Below are positions 34,642 through 45,373 of a DNA stretch of 64,000 nucleotides, piece by piece. Under the pieces are notes generated by a model. It did no database searches. It saw only the letters and a list, made by a program, of their open reading frames with translations, and had not been told where the DNA came from. Numbering within the stretch: the stretch's first letter is position 1; every line of letters begins with the position of its first letter. The position numbers were made by a program, and so were the translations under genes. Origin of the DNA: Phytophthora sp. 'mugwort' (lineage: Eukaryota > Oomycota > Peronosporomycetes > Peronosporales > Peronosporaceae); NCBI GenBank assembly GCA_033558025.1, contig JAUCEF010000013.1:923001-987000 (forward strand). The letters run 5' to 3'.

Positions 34642-35259
34642 ATGAACAAGCACGTACTACCAGTGAACGCGGACTTGCTGTACAGACTTCAGCACAACGC
34701 ACTTTGGGTGGGCTTTAGGCTGCAGCACGTGCAAGGCGCTATGACTCGCTGCCATCATGGGTGTGGAGTCATTGAAACCGTCTCCCATCTCTTTTGGTAT
34801 TGTGACTTTGCGGCAACCGTATGGGCGGAATGGCTTGAGGTGTTCCAACAGTGGTTTGAGTCTCCCATTGAGTGGGCTACTGTGGTCTACTTCGCGGACA
34901 TCATGCCTACGCCCCGAGCCAAAAAGGACTTTGGTTACAGCCTCTTTGCGGTCTTCCACATAGTGAGAGTTGTGGTACTTCGCTGCCTATGGACGCACCG
35001 CAATGACATCCGCTTCCACGAGTATGAACCAAGTCTCATCGGCGTCAAGGCTCGGATGCACGCCCTGATTGACCTTCATGTTGCTGCCTTATGGCAGGCA
35101 ACCCAGGCGCAAGCAATAAGACAGTCCTCGCAGGTGAGTATGCAGTTACACACCTTATTGCGAGAACAGCCTGTGTGTCGGCATCCTTCGACGCCAATGG
35201 CCCAAGCGACCACGAGGCGGAAGCCCGCCAGCGGGACTCCTTACTCGCGGTCATGTTGA
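34642..35259 (+). pseudogene. LINE ORF2 C-terminus with zf-RVT zinc-binding domain
   Basis: The 205-codon frame contains YRLQHNALWVG followed by Cys37-x3-Cys41-x7-His49-x4-Cys54 inside CHHGCGVIETVSHLFWYC. This is the zinc-binding signature found at the end of many LINE reverse transcriptase proteins, thought to contact nucleic acid. The domain residues are intact. A helical tail with RCLWTHRNDIRFHE (residues 114-127) follows, as in related elements. The end at TGA 35257-35259 overlaps the first copy of an imperfect direct repeat, so the last ~20 residues may not be original. Confidence 0.75.
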
Positions 35260-35394
35260 ACCACGACAGGGAAGAGACGTCCGGAGCGTTGGCGCCCTTC
35301 ACGACTGCAGATCCAATCGATCGCGCGGTGGAAACCCGTCAGCGGGGCTCCTTCCCGCGGCCATGTTGAACCGTAGCCGGGAAGAGACGCCTGT
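35207..35394 (+). repeat. Imperfect direct repeat pair, about 77 bp, 111-bp period
   Basis: Copies at about 35207-35283 and 35318-35394 share the pattern cccgYcagcgggRctcctt, then catgttgaacc and gggaagagacg. They lie across the end of the LINE coding region and in its 3' noncoding part. They may be LINE 3' UTR repeats or a small local duplication. Confidence 0.6.
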
Positions 35395-35971
35395 GGCCCG
35401 AAGGTAAGGCCACAAGCTCAAGGCTTCATCCTGATGTCTTACAATCCGCCGCCGGCGTGCTCGGCCATTACTGGCTCCAGTCTCCACCACTTTCACGCCC
35501 ATACGTCAAGTTCCCGGCTCCATTTGCCGATCGCTTAGCGGGCGTTGCCTTATGTCTGCTGTACCCGAAGGCGGTGTGGATTTTTGAACCCAGGCGGGGC
35601 CCCATGTTGGCGGACAGGCGGCTGAAGAACGCGACACGCTACAGACGCTTACGCGTGTTATGGCATACGACATCACTGGACTACTCTTTTGATCGAGGTC
35701 TAGAGCGGCGCCACACTCCCGAGCCGCGCGTACTACCAGGCCTACAAGCCCATGAGACGACGACTGGGAGGCTTTGCCCCTCTAGACCACGACCCGCATC
35801 TCTCCTACTGAAGTGCCCGGTCAAGCAGTCTCAAGAACTACCGGGTCTAACTGTGCTTCCAGGCCTACAGCCCACGAGACGGCGCCCAGTAGCCCCCAAG
35901 ACCACCAGTCCAGTCACAAGACCAGACATCCCAACCTTCGCGGCCAAACCCCAACCATCGTCCGTAAGGTC
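35395..35971 (+). other. Noncoding remainder of the core, no gene recognised
   Basis: A 177-codon open frame (35457-35990) crosses this stretch, but it has no recognisable domain. It contains a weak internal DNA duplication (tccaggcctacA..cccaYgagacg near 35735-35795 and 35858-35915, period about 123 bp) and looks like an Arg/Pro-rich shadow. The stretch is probably LINE 3' noncoding sequence or the body of the SINE-like element whose tRNA-like head is at 35972-36044 on the - strand. Confidence 0.5.
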
Positions 35972-36044
35972 TGGTCGGCCCGGGGATTGAACCCTGGCCG
36001 CTTCCGTCCGACACTGGATGCTTAACCAGCTGAGCTATCTGAGC
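35972..36044 (-). pseudogene. Degenerate tRNA-like sequence (probable SINE head)
   Basis: On the - strand an A box TAGCTCAGCTGG (36026-36037) and a B box GGTTCAATCCC (35983-35993) sit at the spacing of a real tRNA gene, so it may once have had a Pol III promoter. The T arm is nearly intact, with one mismatch. The acceptor strands do not pair (GCTCAGA against GCCGACC), the D stem is one base short, and the anticodon region cannot form a normal 5-bp stem with a 7-nt loop. I cannot assign an amino acid. Such sequences are typical of tRNA-derived SINEs. The element would extend leftward from 36044. Confidence 0.6.
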
Positions 36045-36355
36045 TCACTAGAAGTAGGTAGCTCACCACCACCTGGTTCATCGGGTTATACTTGGTTTTT
36101 GTATAGACCCCATCGGAAAGGTCCTGCAAATGTCCAACTCGGCCCAGAGACGTCTCCGAACGTCCACCACTTTCCTCCTGGACACTAAAATGGGTCCTTC
36201 AGGGTACCCACTTTCGAGAAAATGGACCTTCTTGGACACCAATTGGATACTTCGTACCCAATTTTTGGGTCCACATGACCCAAATCGATCCCAAATAGCA
36301 AGTAGGGTAGCTAAGTAGGTTGCTTACAAGCCTTAAAGTGTAATATTTTTTGTTA
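36045..36355. other. AT-richer noncoding stretch between tRNA-like element and array 2
   Basis: No open frame of substance. The stretch has several TGGGT/ACCCA pairs that form small inverted repeats (36191-36210, 36255-36281, for example ACCCA-attttt-GGGT) and a T6 run at 36346-36351, right next to the array 2 edge at 36356. It may be a fragment of a small nonautonomous element. I see no recognisable gene. Confidence 0.4.
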
Positions 36356-36565
36356 ATCTCAGCGGATCTGTCAACGAAATGGGCCACGCCACCGACGAGG
36401 GCCCGAGGTCAAGCCCCGTCAGCGACGGTCGTCTTGTTTGAAGTCTAGCCATGGCGACAAGGCGGCAGCGCGCGGGGTATGTGCTGTGAACAGTCGGGCA
36501 CAGCGTTCGTCTTAAGCGAAGCGACACAGGGGTGTGACATCAACGGATTCGAAGATCAAAAGAAG

Positions 36566-36637
36566 CTTCCCGTCCGGGAATTGAACCCGGGTCACCCGCG
36601 TGACAGGCGGGTATACTAACCACTATACTAACGAGAA
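36566..36637 (-). tRNA. trnD-GUC: tRNA-Asp (GTC), array 2 copy 1
   Basis: Canonical gene and the first unit next to the core. Long spacer but with the short-unit leader allele cgcGaaaaa (+ strand view); trailer allele cttaaGcg. Confidence 0.97.
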
Positions 36638-37123
36638 TCCGTTCAAAGAACGCACTCATCGCGAAAAACGAACAAATAAACGCATCTACACACAGCCACA
36701 CATCCGACACACGCTACACCACGTCCTGCTGCGCCGGCACGCCCTGGCTCACACCCTCTTCGCTACCTTGCATCCTCAAACCCGTGCTGGAACCCACCAC
36801 GATCGCCGCATGCGATCGCTATTCTATGCCGCCACCACGCCACTCCACCGATTCATACCGCACCGCAGCAGGTCCACGCCGAGCATGGACTCGGTCGACA
36901 TGCCAGACGTGTCATCTCAGCGGATCTGTCAACGAAATGGGCCACGCCATCGACGAGGGCCCGAGGTCAAGCCCCGTCAGCGACGGTCGTCTTGTTTGAA
37001 GTCTAGCAATGGCGACAAGGCGGCGGCGCGCGGGGTGTGTGCTGTGAACAGTCGGGCACAGCGTTCGTCTTAAACGAAGCGACACAGGGGTGTGACATCA
37101 ACGGATTCGAAGATCAAAAGAAG

Positions 37124-37195
37124 CTTCCCGTCCGGGAATTGAACCCGGGTCACCCGCGTGACAGGCGGGTATACTAACCACTATACTAACGAGAA
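37124..37195 (-). tRNA. trnD-GUC: tRNA-Asp (GTC), array 2 copy 2
   Basis: Canonical gene, long unit. Confidence 0.97.
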
Positions 37196-37681
37196 TCCGT
37201 TCAAAGAACGCACTCATCGCCAAAAACGAACAAATAAACGCATCTACACACAGCCACACATCCGACACACGCTACACCACGTCCTGCTGCGCCGGCACGC
37301 CCTGGCTCACACCCTCTTCGCTACCTTGCATCCTCAAACCCGTGCTGGAACCCACCACGACCGCCGCATGCGATCGCTATTCTATGCCGCCACCACGCCA
37401 CTCCACCGATTCATACCGCACCGCAGCAGGTCCACGCCGAGCATGGACTCGGTCGACATGCCAGACGTGTCATCTCAGCGGATCTGTCAACGAAATGGGC
37501 CACGCCATCGACGAGGGCCCGAGGTCAAGCCCCGTCAGCGACGGTCGTCTTGTCTGAAGTCTAGCAATGGCGACAAGGCGGCAGCGCGCGGGGTGTGTGC
37601 TGTGAACAGTCGGGCACAGCGTTCGTCTTAAACGAAGCGACACAGGGGTGTGACATCATCGGATTCGAAGATCAAAAGAAG

Positions 37682-37753
37682 CTTCCCGTCCGGGAATTGA
37701 ACCCGGGTCACCCGCGTGACAGGCGGGTATACTAACTACTATACTAACGAGAA
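37682..37753 (-). tRNA. trnD-GUC: tRNA-Asp (GTC), array 2 copy 3, G18A variant
   Basis: G18A (T on the + strand at 37737) with the ccgA trailer, the same haplotype as the six G18A copies of array 1. The left-hand spacer has the cttcaGac allele. Confidence 0.85.
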
Positions 37754-38239
37754 TCCGTTCAAAGAACGCACTCATCGCCAAAAACGAACAAATAAACGCA
37801 TCTACACACAGCCACACATCCGACACACGCTACACCACGTCCTGCTGCGCCGGCACGCCCTGGCTCACACCCTCTTCGCTACCTTGCATCCTCAAACCCG
37901 TGCTGGAACCCACCACGATCGCCGCATGCGATCGCTATTCTATGCCGCCACCACGCCACTCCACCGATTCATACCGCACCGCAGCAGGTCCACGCCGAGC
38001 ATGGACTCGGTCGACATGCCAGACGTGTCATCTCAGCGGATCTGTCAACGAAATGGGCCACGCCACCGACGAGGGCCCGAGGTCAAGCCCCGTCAGCGAC
38101 GGTCGTCTTGTTTGAAGTCTAGCCATGGCGACAAGGCGGCGGCGCGCGGGGTGTGTACTGTGAACAGTCGGGCACAGCGTTCGTCTTAAACGAAGCGACA
38201 CAGGGGTGTGACATCAACGGATTCGAAGATCAAAAGAAG

Positions 38240-38311
38240 CTTCCCGTCCGGGAATTGAACCCGGGTCACCCGCGTGACAGGCGGGTATACTAACCACTAT
38301 ACTAACGAGAA
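38240..38311 (-). tRNA. trnD-GUC: tRNA-Asp (GTC), array 2 copy 4
   Basis: Canonical gene, long unit; trailer side carries the cacagTacac allele. Confidence 0.97.
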
Positions 38312-38797
38312 TCCGTTCAAAGAACGCACTCATCGCCAAAAACGAACAAATAAACGCATCTACACACAGCCACACATCCGACACACGCTACACCACGTCC
38401 TGCTGCGCCGGCACGCCCTGGCTCACACCCTCTTCGCTACCTTGCATCCTCAAACCCGTGCTGGAACCCACCACGACCGCCGCATGCGATCGCTATTCTA
38501 TGCCGCCACCACGCCACTCCACCGATTCATACCGCACCGCAGCAGGTCCACGCCGAGCATGGACTCGGTCGACATGCCAGACGTGTCATCTCAGCGGATC
38601 TGTCAACGAAATGGGCCACGCCATCGACGAGGGCCCGAGGTCAAGCCCCGTCAGCGACGGTCGTCTTGTTTGAAGTCTAGCAATGGCGACAAGGCGGCAG
38701 CGCGCGGGGTGTGTGCTGTGAACAGTCGGGCACAGCGTTCGTCTTAAACGAAGCGACACAGGGGTGTGACATCAACGGATTCGAAGATCAAAAGAAG

Positions 38798-38869
38798 CTT
38801 CCCGTCCGGGAATTGAACCCGGGTCACCCGCGTGACAGGCGGGTATACTAACCACTATACTAACGAGAA
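38798..38869 (-). tRNA. trnD-GUC: tRNA-Asp (GTC), array 2 copy 5
   Basis: Canonical gene, long unit. Confidence 0.97.
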
Positions 38870-39355
38870 TCCGTTCAAAGAACGCACTCATCGCCAAAAA
38901 CGAACAAATAAACGCATCTACACACAGCCACACATCCGACACACGCTACACCACGTCCTGCTGCGCCGGCACGCCCTGGCTCACACCCTCTTCGCTACCT
39001 TGCATCCTCAAACCCGTGCTGGAACCCACCACGACCGCCGCATGCGATCGCTATTCTATGCCGCCACCACGCCACTCCACCGATTCATACCGCACCGCAG
39101 CAGGTCCACGCCGAGCATGGACTCGGTCGACATGCCAGACGTGTCATCTCAGCGGATCTGTCAACGAAATGGGCCACGCCATCGACGAGGGCCCGAGGTC
39201 AAGCCCCGTCAGCGACGGTCGTCTTGTCTGAAGTCTAGCAATGGCGACAAGGCGGCAGCGCGCGGGGTGTGTGCTGTGAACAGTCGGGCACAGCGTTCGT
39301 CTTAAACGAAGCGACACAGGGGTGTGACATCATCGGATTCGAAGATCAAAAGAAG

Positions 39356-39427
39356 CTTCCCGTCCGGGAATTGAACCCGGGTCACCCGCGTGACAGGCGG
39401 GTATACTAACTACTATACTAACGAGAA
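39356..39427 (-). tRNA. trnD-GUC: tRNA-Asp (GTC), array 2 copy 6, G18A variant
   Basis: G18A (+ strand T at 39411) with the ccgA trailer; the second and last G18A copy seen in array 2. Confidence 0.85.
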
Positions 39428-39913
39428 TCCGTTCAAAGAACGCACTCATCGCCAAAAACGAACAAATAAACGCATCTACACACAGCCACACATCCGACAC
39501 ACGCTACACCACGTCCTGCTGCGCCGGCACGCCCTGGCTCACACCCTCTTCGCTACCTTGCATCCTCAAACCCGTGCTGGAACCCACCACGATCGCCGCA
39601 TGCGATCGCTATTCTATGCCGCCACCACGCCACTCCACCGATTCATACCGCACCGCAGCAGGTCCACGCCGAGCATGGACTCGGTCGACATGCCAGACGT
39701 GTCATCTCAGCGGATCTGTCAACGAAATGGGCCACGCCATCGACGAGGGCCCGAGGTCAAGCCCCGTCAGCGACGGTCGTCTTGTTTGAAGTCTAGCAAT
39801 GGCGACAAGGCGGCGGCGCGCGGGGTGTGTGCTGTGAACAGTCGGGCACAGCGTTCGTCTTAAACGAAGCGACACAGGGGTGTGACATCAACGGATTCGA
39901 AGATCAAAAGAAG

Positions 39914-39985
39914 CTTCCCGTCCGGGAATTGAACCCGGGTCACCCGCGTGACAGGCGGGTATACTAACCACTATACTAACGAGAA
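39914..39985 (-). tRNA. trnD-GUC: tRNA-Asp (GTC), array 2 copy 7
   Basis: Canonical gene; long unit with the short-type leader allele cgcGaaaaa. Confidence 0.97.
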
Positions 39986-40471
39986 TCCGTTCAAAGAACG
40001 CACTCATCGCGAAAAACGAACAAATAAACGCATCTACACACAGCCACACATCCGACACACGCTACACCACGTCCTGCTGCGCCGGCACGCCCTGGCTCAC
40101 ACCCTCTTCGCTACCTTGCATCCTCAAACCCGTGCTGGAACCCACCACGACCGCCGCATGCGATCGCTATTCTATGCCGCCACCACGCCACTCCACCGAT
40201 TCATACCGCACCGCAGCAGGTCCACGCCGAGCATGGACTCGGTCGACATGCCAGACGTGTCATCTCAGCGGATCTGTCAACGAAATGGGCCACGCCATCG
40301 ACGAGGGCCCGAGGTCAAGCCCCGTCAGCGACGGTCGTCTTGTTTGAAGTCTAGCAATGGCGACAAGGCGGCGGCGCGCGGGGTGTGTGCTGTGAACAGT
40401 CGGGCACAGCGTTCGTCTTAAACGAAGCGACACAGGGGTGTGACATCAACGGATTCGAAGATCAAAAGAAG

Positions 40472-40543
40472 CTTCCCGTCCGGGAATTGAACCCGGGTCA
40501 CCCGCGTGACAGGCGGGTATACTAACCACTATACTAACGAGAA
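40472..40543 (-). tRNA. trnD-GUC: tRNA-Asp (GTC), array 2 copy 8
   Basis: Canonical gene, long unit; last unit before the short class appears. Confidence 0.97.
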
Positions 40544-41029
40544 TCCGTTCAAAGAACGCACTCATCGCCAAAAACGAACAAATAAACGCATCTACACACA
40601 GCCACACATCCGACACACGCTACACCACGTCCTGCTGCGCCGGCACGCCCTGGCTCACACCCTCTTCGCTACCTTGCATCCTCAAACCCGTGCTGGAACC
40701 CACCACGACCGCCGCATGCGATCGCTATTCTATGCCGCCACCACGCCACTCCACCGATTCATACCGCACCGCAGCAGGTCCACGCCGAGCATGGACTCGG
40801 TCGACATGCCAGACGTGTCATCTCAGCGGATCTGTCAACGAAATGGGCCACGCCACCGACGAGGGCCCGAGGTCAAGCCCCGTCAGCGACGGTCGTCTTG
40901 TTTGAAGTCTAGCCATGGCGACAAGGCGGCAGCGCGCGGGGTATGTGCTGTGAACAGTCGGGCACAGCGTTCGTCTTAAGCGAAGCGACACAGGGGTGTG
41001 ACATCAACGGATTCGAAGATCAAAAGAAG

Positions 41030-41101
41030 CTTCCCGTCCGGGAATTGAACCCGGGTCACCCGCGTGACAGGCGGGTATACTAACCACTATACTAACGAGA
41101 A
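41030..41101 (-). tRNA. trnD-GUC: tRNA-Asp (GTC), array 2 copy 9 (short unit)
   Basis: Canonical gene; 526-bp unit with the long-type leader cgcCaaaaa; trailer allele cttaaGcg. Confidence 0.97.
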
Positions 41102-41555
41102 TCCGTTCAAAGAACGCACTCATCGCCAAAAACGAACAAATAAACGCATCTACACACAGCCACACATCCGACACACGCTACCCCACGTCCTGCTGCGCCG
41201 GCACGCCCTGGCTCACACCCGGTACCCACCACGACCGCCGCATGCGATCGCTATTCTATGCCGCCACCACGCCACTCCACCGATTCATACCGCACCGCAG
41301 CAGGTCCACGCCGAGCATGGACTCGGTCGACATGCCAGACGTGTCATCTCAGCGGATCTGTCAACGAAATGGGCCACGCCATCGACGAGGGCCCGAGGTC
41401 AAGCCCCGTCAGCGACGGTCGTCTTGTTTGAAGTCTAGCAATGGCGACAAGGCGGCGGCGCGCGGGGTGTGTGCTGTGAACAGTCGGGCACAGCGTTCGT
41501 CTTAAACGAAGCGACACAGGGGTGTGACATCAACGGATTCGAAGATCAAAAGAAG

Positions 41556-41627
41556 CTTCCCGTCCGGGAATTGAACCCGGGTCACCCGCGTGACAGGCGG
41601 GTATACTAACCACTATACTAACGAGAA
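41556..41627 (-). tRNA. trnD-GUC: tRNA-Asp (GTC), array 2 copy 10 (short unit)
   Basis: Canonical gene; short unit with leader cgcGaaaaa. Confidence 0.97.
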
Positions 41628-42081
41628 TCCGTTCAAAGAACGCACTCATCGCGAAAAACGAACAAATAAACGCATCTACACACAGCCACACATCCGACAC
41701 ACGCTACCCCACGTCCTGCTGCGCCGGCACGCCCTGGCTCACACCCGGTACCCACCACGACCGCCGCATGCGATCGCTATTCTATGCCGCCACCACGCCA
41801 CTCCACCGATTCATACCGCACCGCAGCAGGTCCACGCCGAGCATGGACTCGGTCGACATGCCAGACGTGTCATCTCAGCGGATCTGTCAACGAAATGGGC
41901 CACGCCACCGACGAGGGCCCGAGGTCAAGCCCCGTCAGCGACGGTCGTCTTGTTTGAAGTCTAGCCATGGCGACAAGGCGGCAGCGCGCGGGGTATGTGC
42001 TGTGAACAGTCGGGCACAGCGTTCGTCTTAAGCGAAGCGACACAGGGGTGTGACATCAACGGATTCGAAGATCAAAAGAAG

Positions 42082-42153
42082 CTTCCCGTCCGGGAATTGA
42101 ACCCGGGTCACCCGCGTGACAGGCGGGTATACTAACCACTATACTAACGAGAA
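42082..42153 (-). tRNA. trnD-GUC: tRNA-Asp (GTC), array 2 copy 11 (short unit)
   Basis: Canonical gene; leader cgcCaaaaa, trailer allele cttaaGcg, as in copy 9. Confidence 0.97.
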
Positions 42154-42607
42154 TCCGTTCAAAGAACGCACTCATCGCCAAAAACGAACAAATAAACGCA
42201 TCTACACACAGCCACACATCCGACACACGCTACCCCACGTCCTGCTGCGCCGGCACGCCCTGGCTCACACCCGGTACCCACCACGACCGCCGCATGCGAT
42301 CGCTATTCTATGCCGCCACCACGCCACTCCACCGATTCATACCGCACCGCAGCAGGTCCACGCCGAGCATGGACTCGGTCGACATGCCAGACGTGTCATC
42401 TCAGCGGATCTGTCAACGAAATGGGCCACGCCATCGACGAGGGCCCGAGGTCAAGCCCCGTCAGCGACGGTCGTCTTGTTTGAAGTCTAGCAATGGCGAC
42501 AAGGCGGCGGCGCGCGGGGTGTGTGCTGTGAACAGTCGGGCACAGCGTTCGTCTTAAACGAAGCGACACAGGGGTGTGACATCAACGGATTCGAAGATCA
42601 AAAGAAG

Positions 42608-42679
42608 CTTCCCGTCCGGGAATTGAACCCGGGTCACCCGCGTGACAGGCGGGTATACTAACCACTATACTAACGAGAA
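42608..42679 (-). tRNA. trnD-GUC: tRNA-Asp (GTC), array 2 copy 12 (short unit)
   Basis: Canonical gene; leader cgcCaaaaa; fourth consecutive short unit. Confidence 0.97.
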
Positions 42680-43133
42680 TCCGTTCAAAGAACGCACTCA
42701 TCGCCAAAAACGAACAAATAAACGCATCTACACACAGCCACACATCCGACACACGCTACCCCACGTCCTGCTGCGCCGGCACGCCCTGGCTCACACCCGG
42801 TACCCACCACGATCGCCGCATGCGATCGCTATTCTATGCCGCCACCACGCCACTCCACCGATTCATACCGCACCGCAGCAGGTCCACGCCGAGCATGGAC
42901 TCGGTCGACATGCCAGACGTGTCATCTCAGCGGATCTGTCAACGAAATGGGCCACGCCATCGACGAGGGCCCGAGGTCAAGCCCCGTCAGCGACGGTCGT
43001 CTTGTTTGAAGTCTAGCAATGGCGACAAGGCGGCGGCGCGCGGGGTGTGTGCTGTGAACAGTCGGGCACAGCGTTCGTCTTAAACGAAGCGACACAGGGG
43101 TGTGACATCAACGGATTCGAAGATCAAAAGAAG

Positions 43134-43205
43134 CTTCCCGTCCGGGAATTGAACCCGGGTCACCCGCGTGACAGGCGGGTATACTAACCACTATACTAAC
43201 GAGAA
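43134..43205 (-). tRNA. trnD-GUC: tRNA-Asp (GTC), array 2 copy 13
   Basis: Canonical gene, long unit. Confidence 0.97.
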
Positions 43206-43691
43206 TCCGTTCAAAGAACGCACTCATCGCCAAAAACGAACAAATAAACGCATCTACACACAGCCACACATCCGACACACGCTACACCACGTCCTGCTGC
43301 GCCGGCACGCCCTGGCTCACACCCTCTTCGCTACCTTGCATCCTCAAACCCGTGCTGGAACCCACCACGACCGCCGCATGCGATCGCTATTCTATGCCGC
43401 CACCACGCCACTCCACCGATTCATACCGCACCGCAGCAGGTCCACGCCGAGCATGGACTCGGTCGACATGCCAGACGTGTCATCTCAGCGGATCTGTCAA
43501 CGAAATGGGCCACGCCACCGACGAGGGCCCGAGGTCAAGCCCCGTCAGCGACGGTCGTCTTGTTTGAAGTCTAGCCATGGCGACAAGGCGGCAGCGCGCG
43601 GGGTATGTGCTGTGAACAGTCGGGCACAGCGTTCGTCTTAAGCGAAGCGACACAGGGGTGTGACATCAACGGATTCGAAGATCAAAAGAAG

Positions 43692-43763
43692 CTTCCCGTC
43701 CGGGAATTGAACCCGGGTCACCCGCGTGACAGGCGGGTATACTAACCACTATACTAACGAGAA
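43692..43763 (-). tRNA. trnD-GUC: tRNA-Asp (GTC), array 2 copy 14 (short unit)
   Basis: Canonical gene; leader cgcGaaaaa; trailer allele cttaaGcg. Confidence 0.97.
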
Positions 43764-44217
43764 TCCGTTCAAAGAACGCACTCATCGCGAAAAACGAACA
43801 AATAAACGCATCTACACACAGCCACACATCCGACACACGCTACCCCACGTCCTGCTGCGCCGGCACGCCCTGGCTCACACCCGGTACCCACCACGACCGC
43901 CGCATGCGATCGCTATTCTATGCCGCCACCACGCCACTCCACCGATTCATACCGCACCGCAGCAGGTCCACGCCGAGCATGGACTCGGTCGACATGCCAG
44001 ACGTGTCATCTCAGCGGATCTGTCAACGAAATGGGCCACGCCATCGACGAGGGCCCGAGGTCAAGCCCCGTCAGCGACGGTCGTCTTGTTTGAAGTCTAG
44101 CAATGGCGACAAGGCGGCGGCGCGCGGGGTGTGTGCTGTGAACAGTCGGGCACAGCGTTCGTCTTAAACGAAGCGACACAGGGGTGTGACATCAACGGAT
44201 TCGAAGATCAAAAGAAG

Positions 44218-44289
44218 CTTCCCGTCCGGGAATTGAACCCGGGTCACCCGCGTGACAGGCGGGTATACTAACCACTATACTAACGAGAA
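44218..44289 (-). tRNA. trnD-GUC: tRNA-Asp (GTC), array 2 copy 15 (short unit)
   Basis: Canonical gene; leader allele cgcactTatcg, shared only with copy 17. A private change, gtcatTtcag, lies in the spacer at about 44535. Confidence 0.97.
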
Positions 44290-44743
44290 TCCGTTCAAAG
44301 AACGCACTTATCGCGAAAAACGAACAAATAAACGCATCTACACACAGCCACACATCCGACACACGCTACCCCACGTCCTGCTGCGCCGGCACGCCCTGGC
44401 TCACACCCGGTACCCACCACGATCGCCGCATGCGATCGCTATTCTATGCCGCCACCACGCCACTCCACCGATTCATACCGCACCGCAGCAGGTCCACGCC
44501 GAGCATGGACTCGGTCGACATGCCAGACGTGTCATTTCAGCGGATCTGTCAACGAAATGGGCCACGCCATCGACGAGGGCCCGAGGTCAAGCCCCGTCAG
44601 CGACGGTCGTCTTGTTTGAAGTCTAGCAATGGCGACAAGGCGGCGGCGCGCGGGGTGTGTGCTGTGAACAGTCGGGCACAGCGTTCGTCTTAAACGAAGC
44701 GACACAGGGGTGTGACATCAACGGATTCGAAGATCAAAAGAAG

Positions 44744-44815
44744 CTTCCCGTCCGGGAATTGAACCCGGGTCACCCGCGTGACAGGCGGGTATACTAACCA
44801 CTATACTAACGAGAA
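44744..44815 (-). tRNA. trnD-GUC: tRNA-Asp (GTC), array 2 copy 16
   Basis: Canonical gene, long unit between two cgcactTatcg short units (copies 15 and 17): a two-unit duplication pattern. Confidence 0.97.
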
Positions 44816-45301
44816 TCCGTTCAAAGAACGCACTCATCGCCAAAAACGAACAAATAAACGCATCTACACACAGCCACACATCCGACACACGCTACACCAC
44901 GTCCTGCTGCGCCGGCACGCCCTGGCTCACACCCTCTTCGCTACCTTGCATCCTCAAACCCGTGCTGGAACCCACCACGACCGCCGCATGCGATCGCTAT
45001 TCTATGCCGCCACCACGCCACTCCACCGATTCATACCGCACCGCAGCAGGTCCACGCCGAGCATGGACTCGGTCGACATGCCAGACGTGTCATCTCAGCG
45101 GATCTGTCAACGAAATGGGCCACGCCATCGACGAGGGCCCGAGGTCAAGCCCCGTCAGCGACGGTCGTCTTGTTTGAAGTCTAGCAATGGCGACAAGGCG
45201 GCGGCGCGCGGGGTGTGTGCTGTGAACAGTCGGGCACAGCGTTCGTCTTAAACGAAGCGACACAGGGGTGTGACATCAACGGATTCGAAGATCAAAAGAA
45301 G

Positions 45302-45373
45302 CTTCCCGTCCGGGAATTGAACCCGGGTCACCCGCGTGACAGGCGGGTATACTAACCACTATACTAACGAGAA
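45302..45373 (-). tRNA. trnD-GUC: tRNA-Asp (GTC), array 2 copy 17 (short unit)
   Basis: Canonical gene; leader allele cgcactTatcg as in copy 15. Confidence 0.97.

Larger units (their letters stand above)
31508..35259 (+). mobile_element. Degenerate LINE (APE-type non-LTR retrotransposon)
   Basis: A LINE ORF2-like coding region spread over several frames. In order it carries an exonuclease-endonuclease-phosphatase (EEP) domain, a broken reverse transcriptase (RT) and a C-terminal CCHC-like zinc-binding domain of the zf-RVT type. At least five frame changes are needed (near 31768, 33165-33240, 33870, 34245, 34640). A large part of the RT between the first palm segment and motif B is missing, including the motif A aspartate, so the element is dead. 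It lies between the two inverted tRNA arrays. No poly-A tail or clear target-site duplication was found at its ends. Confidence 0.85.

Noticed and set aside
35457..35990. 177-codon open frame as a gene
   Set aside because: Arg/Pro-rich with no domain, built on a DNA-level duplication, and it runs into the tRNA-like element. Most likely noncoding.
30480..36355. Core as a simple insertion into one continuous array
   Set aside because: The flanking arrays are in opposite orientation and break at different unit phases, so a single insertion cannot explain it.
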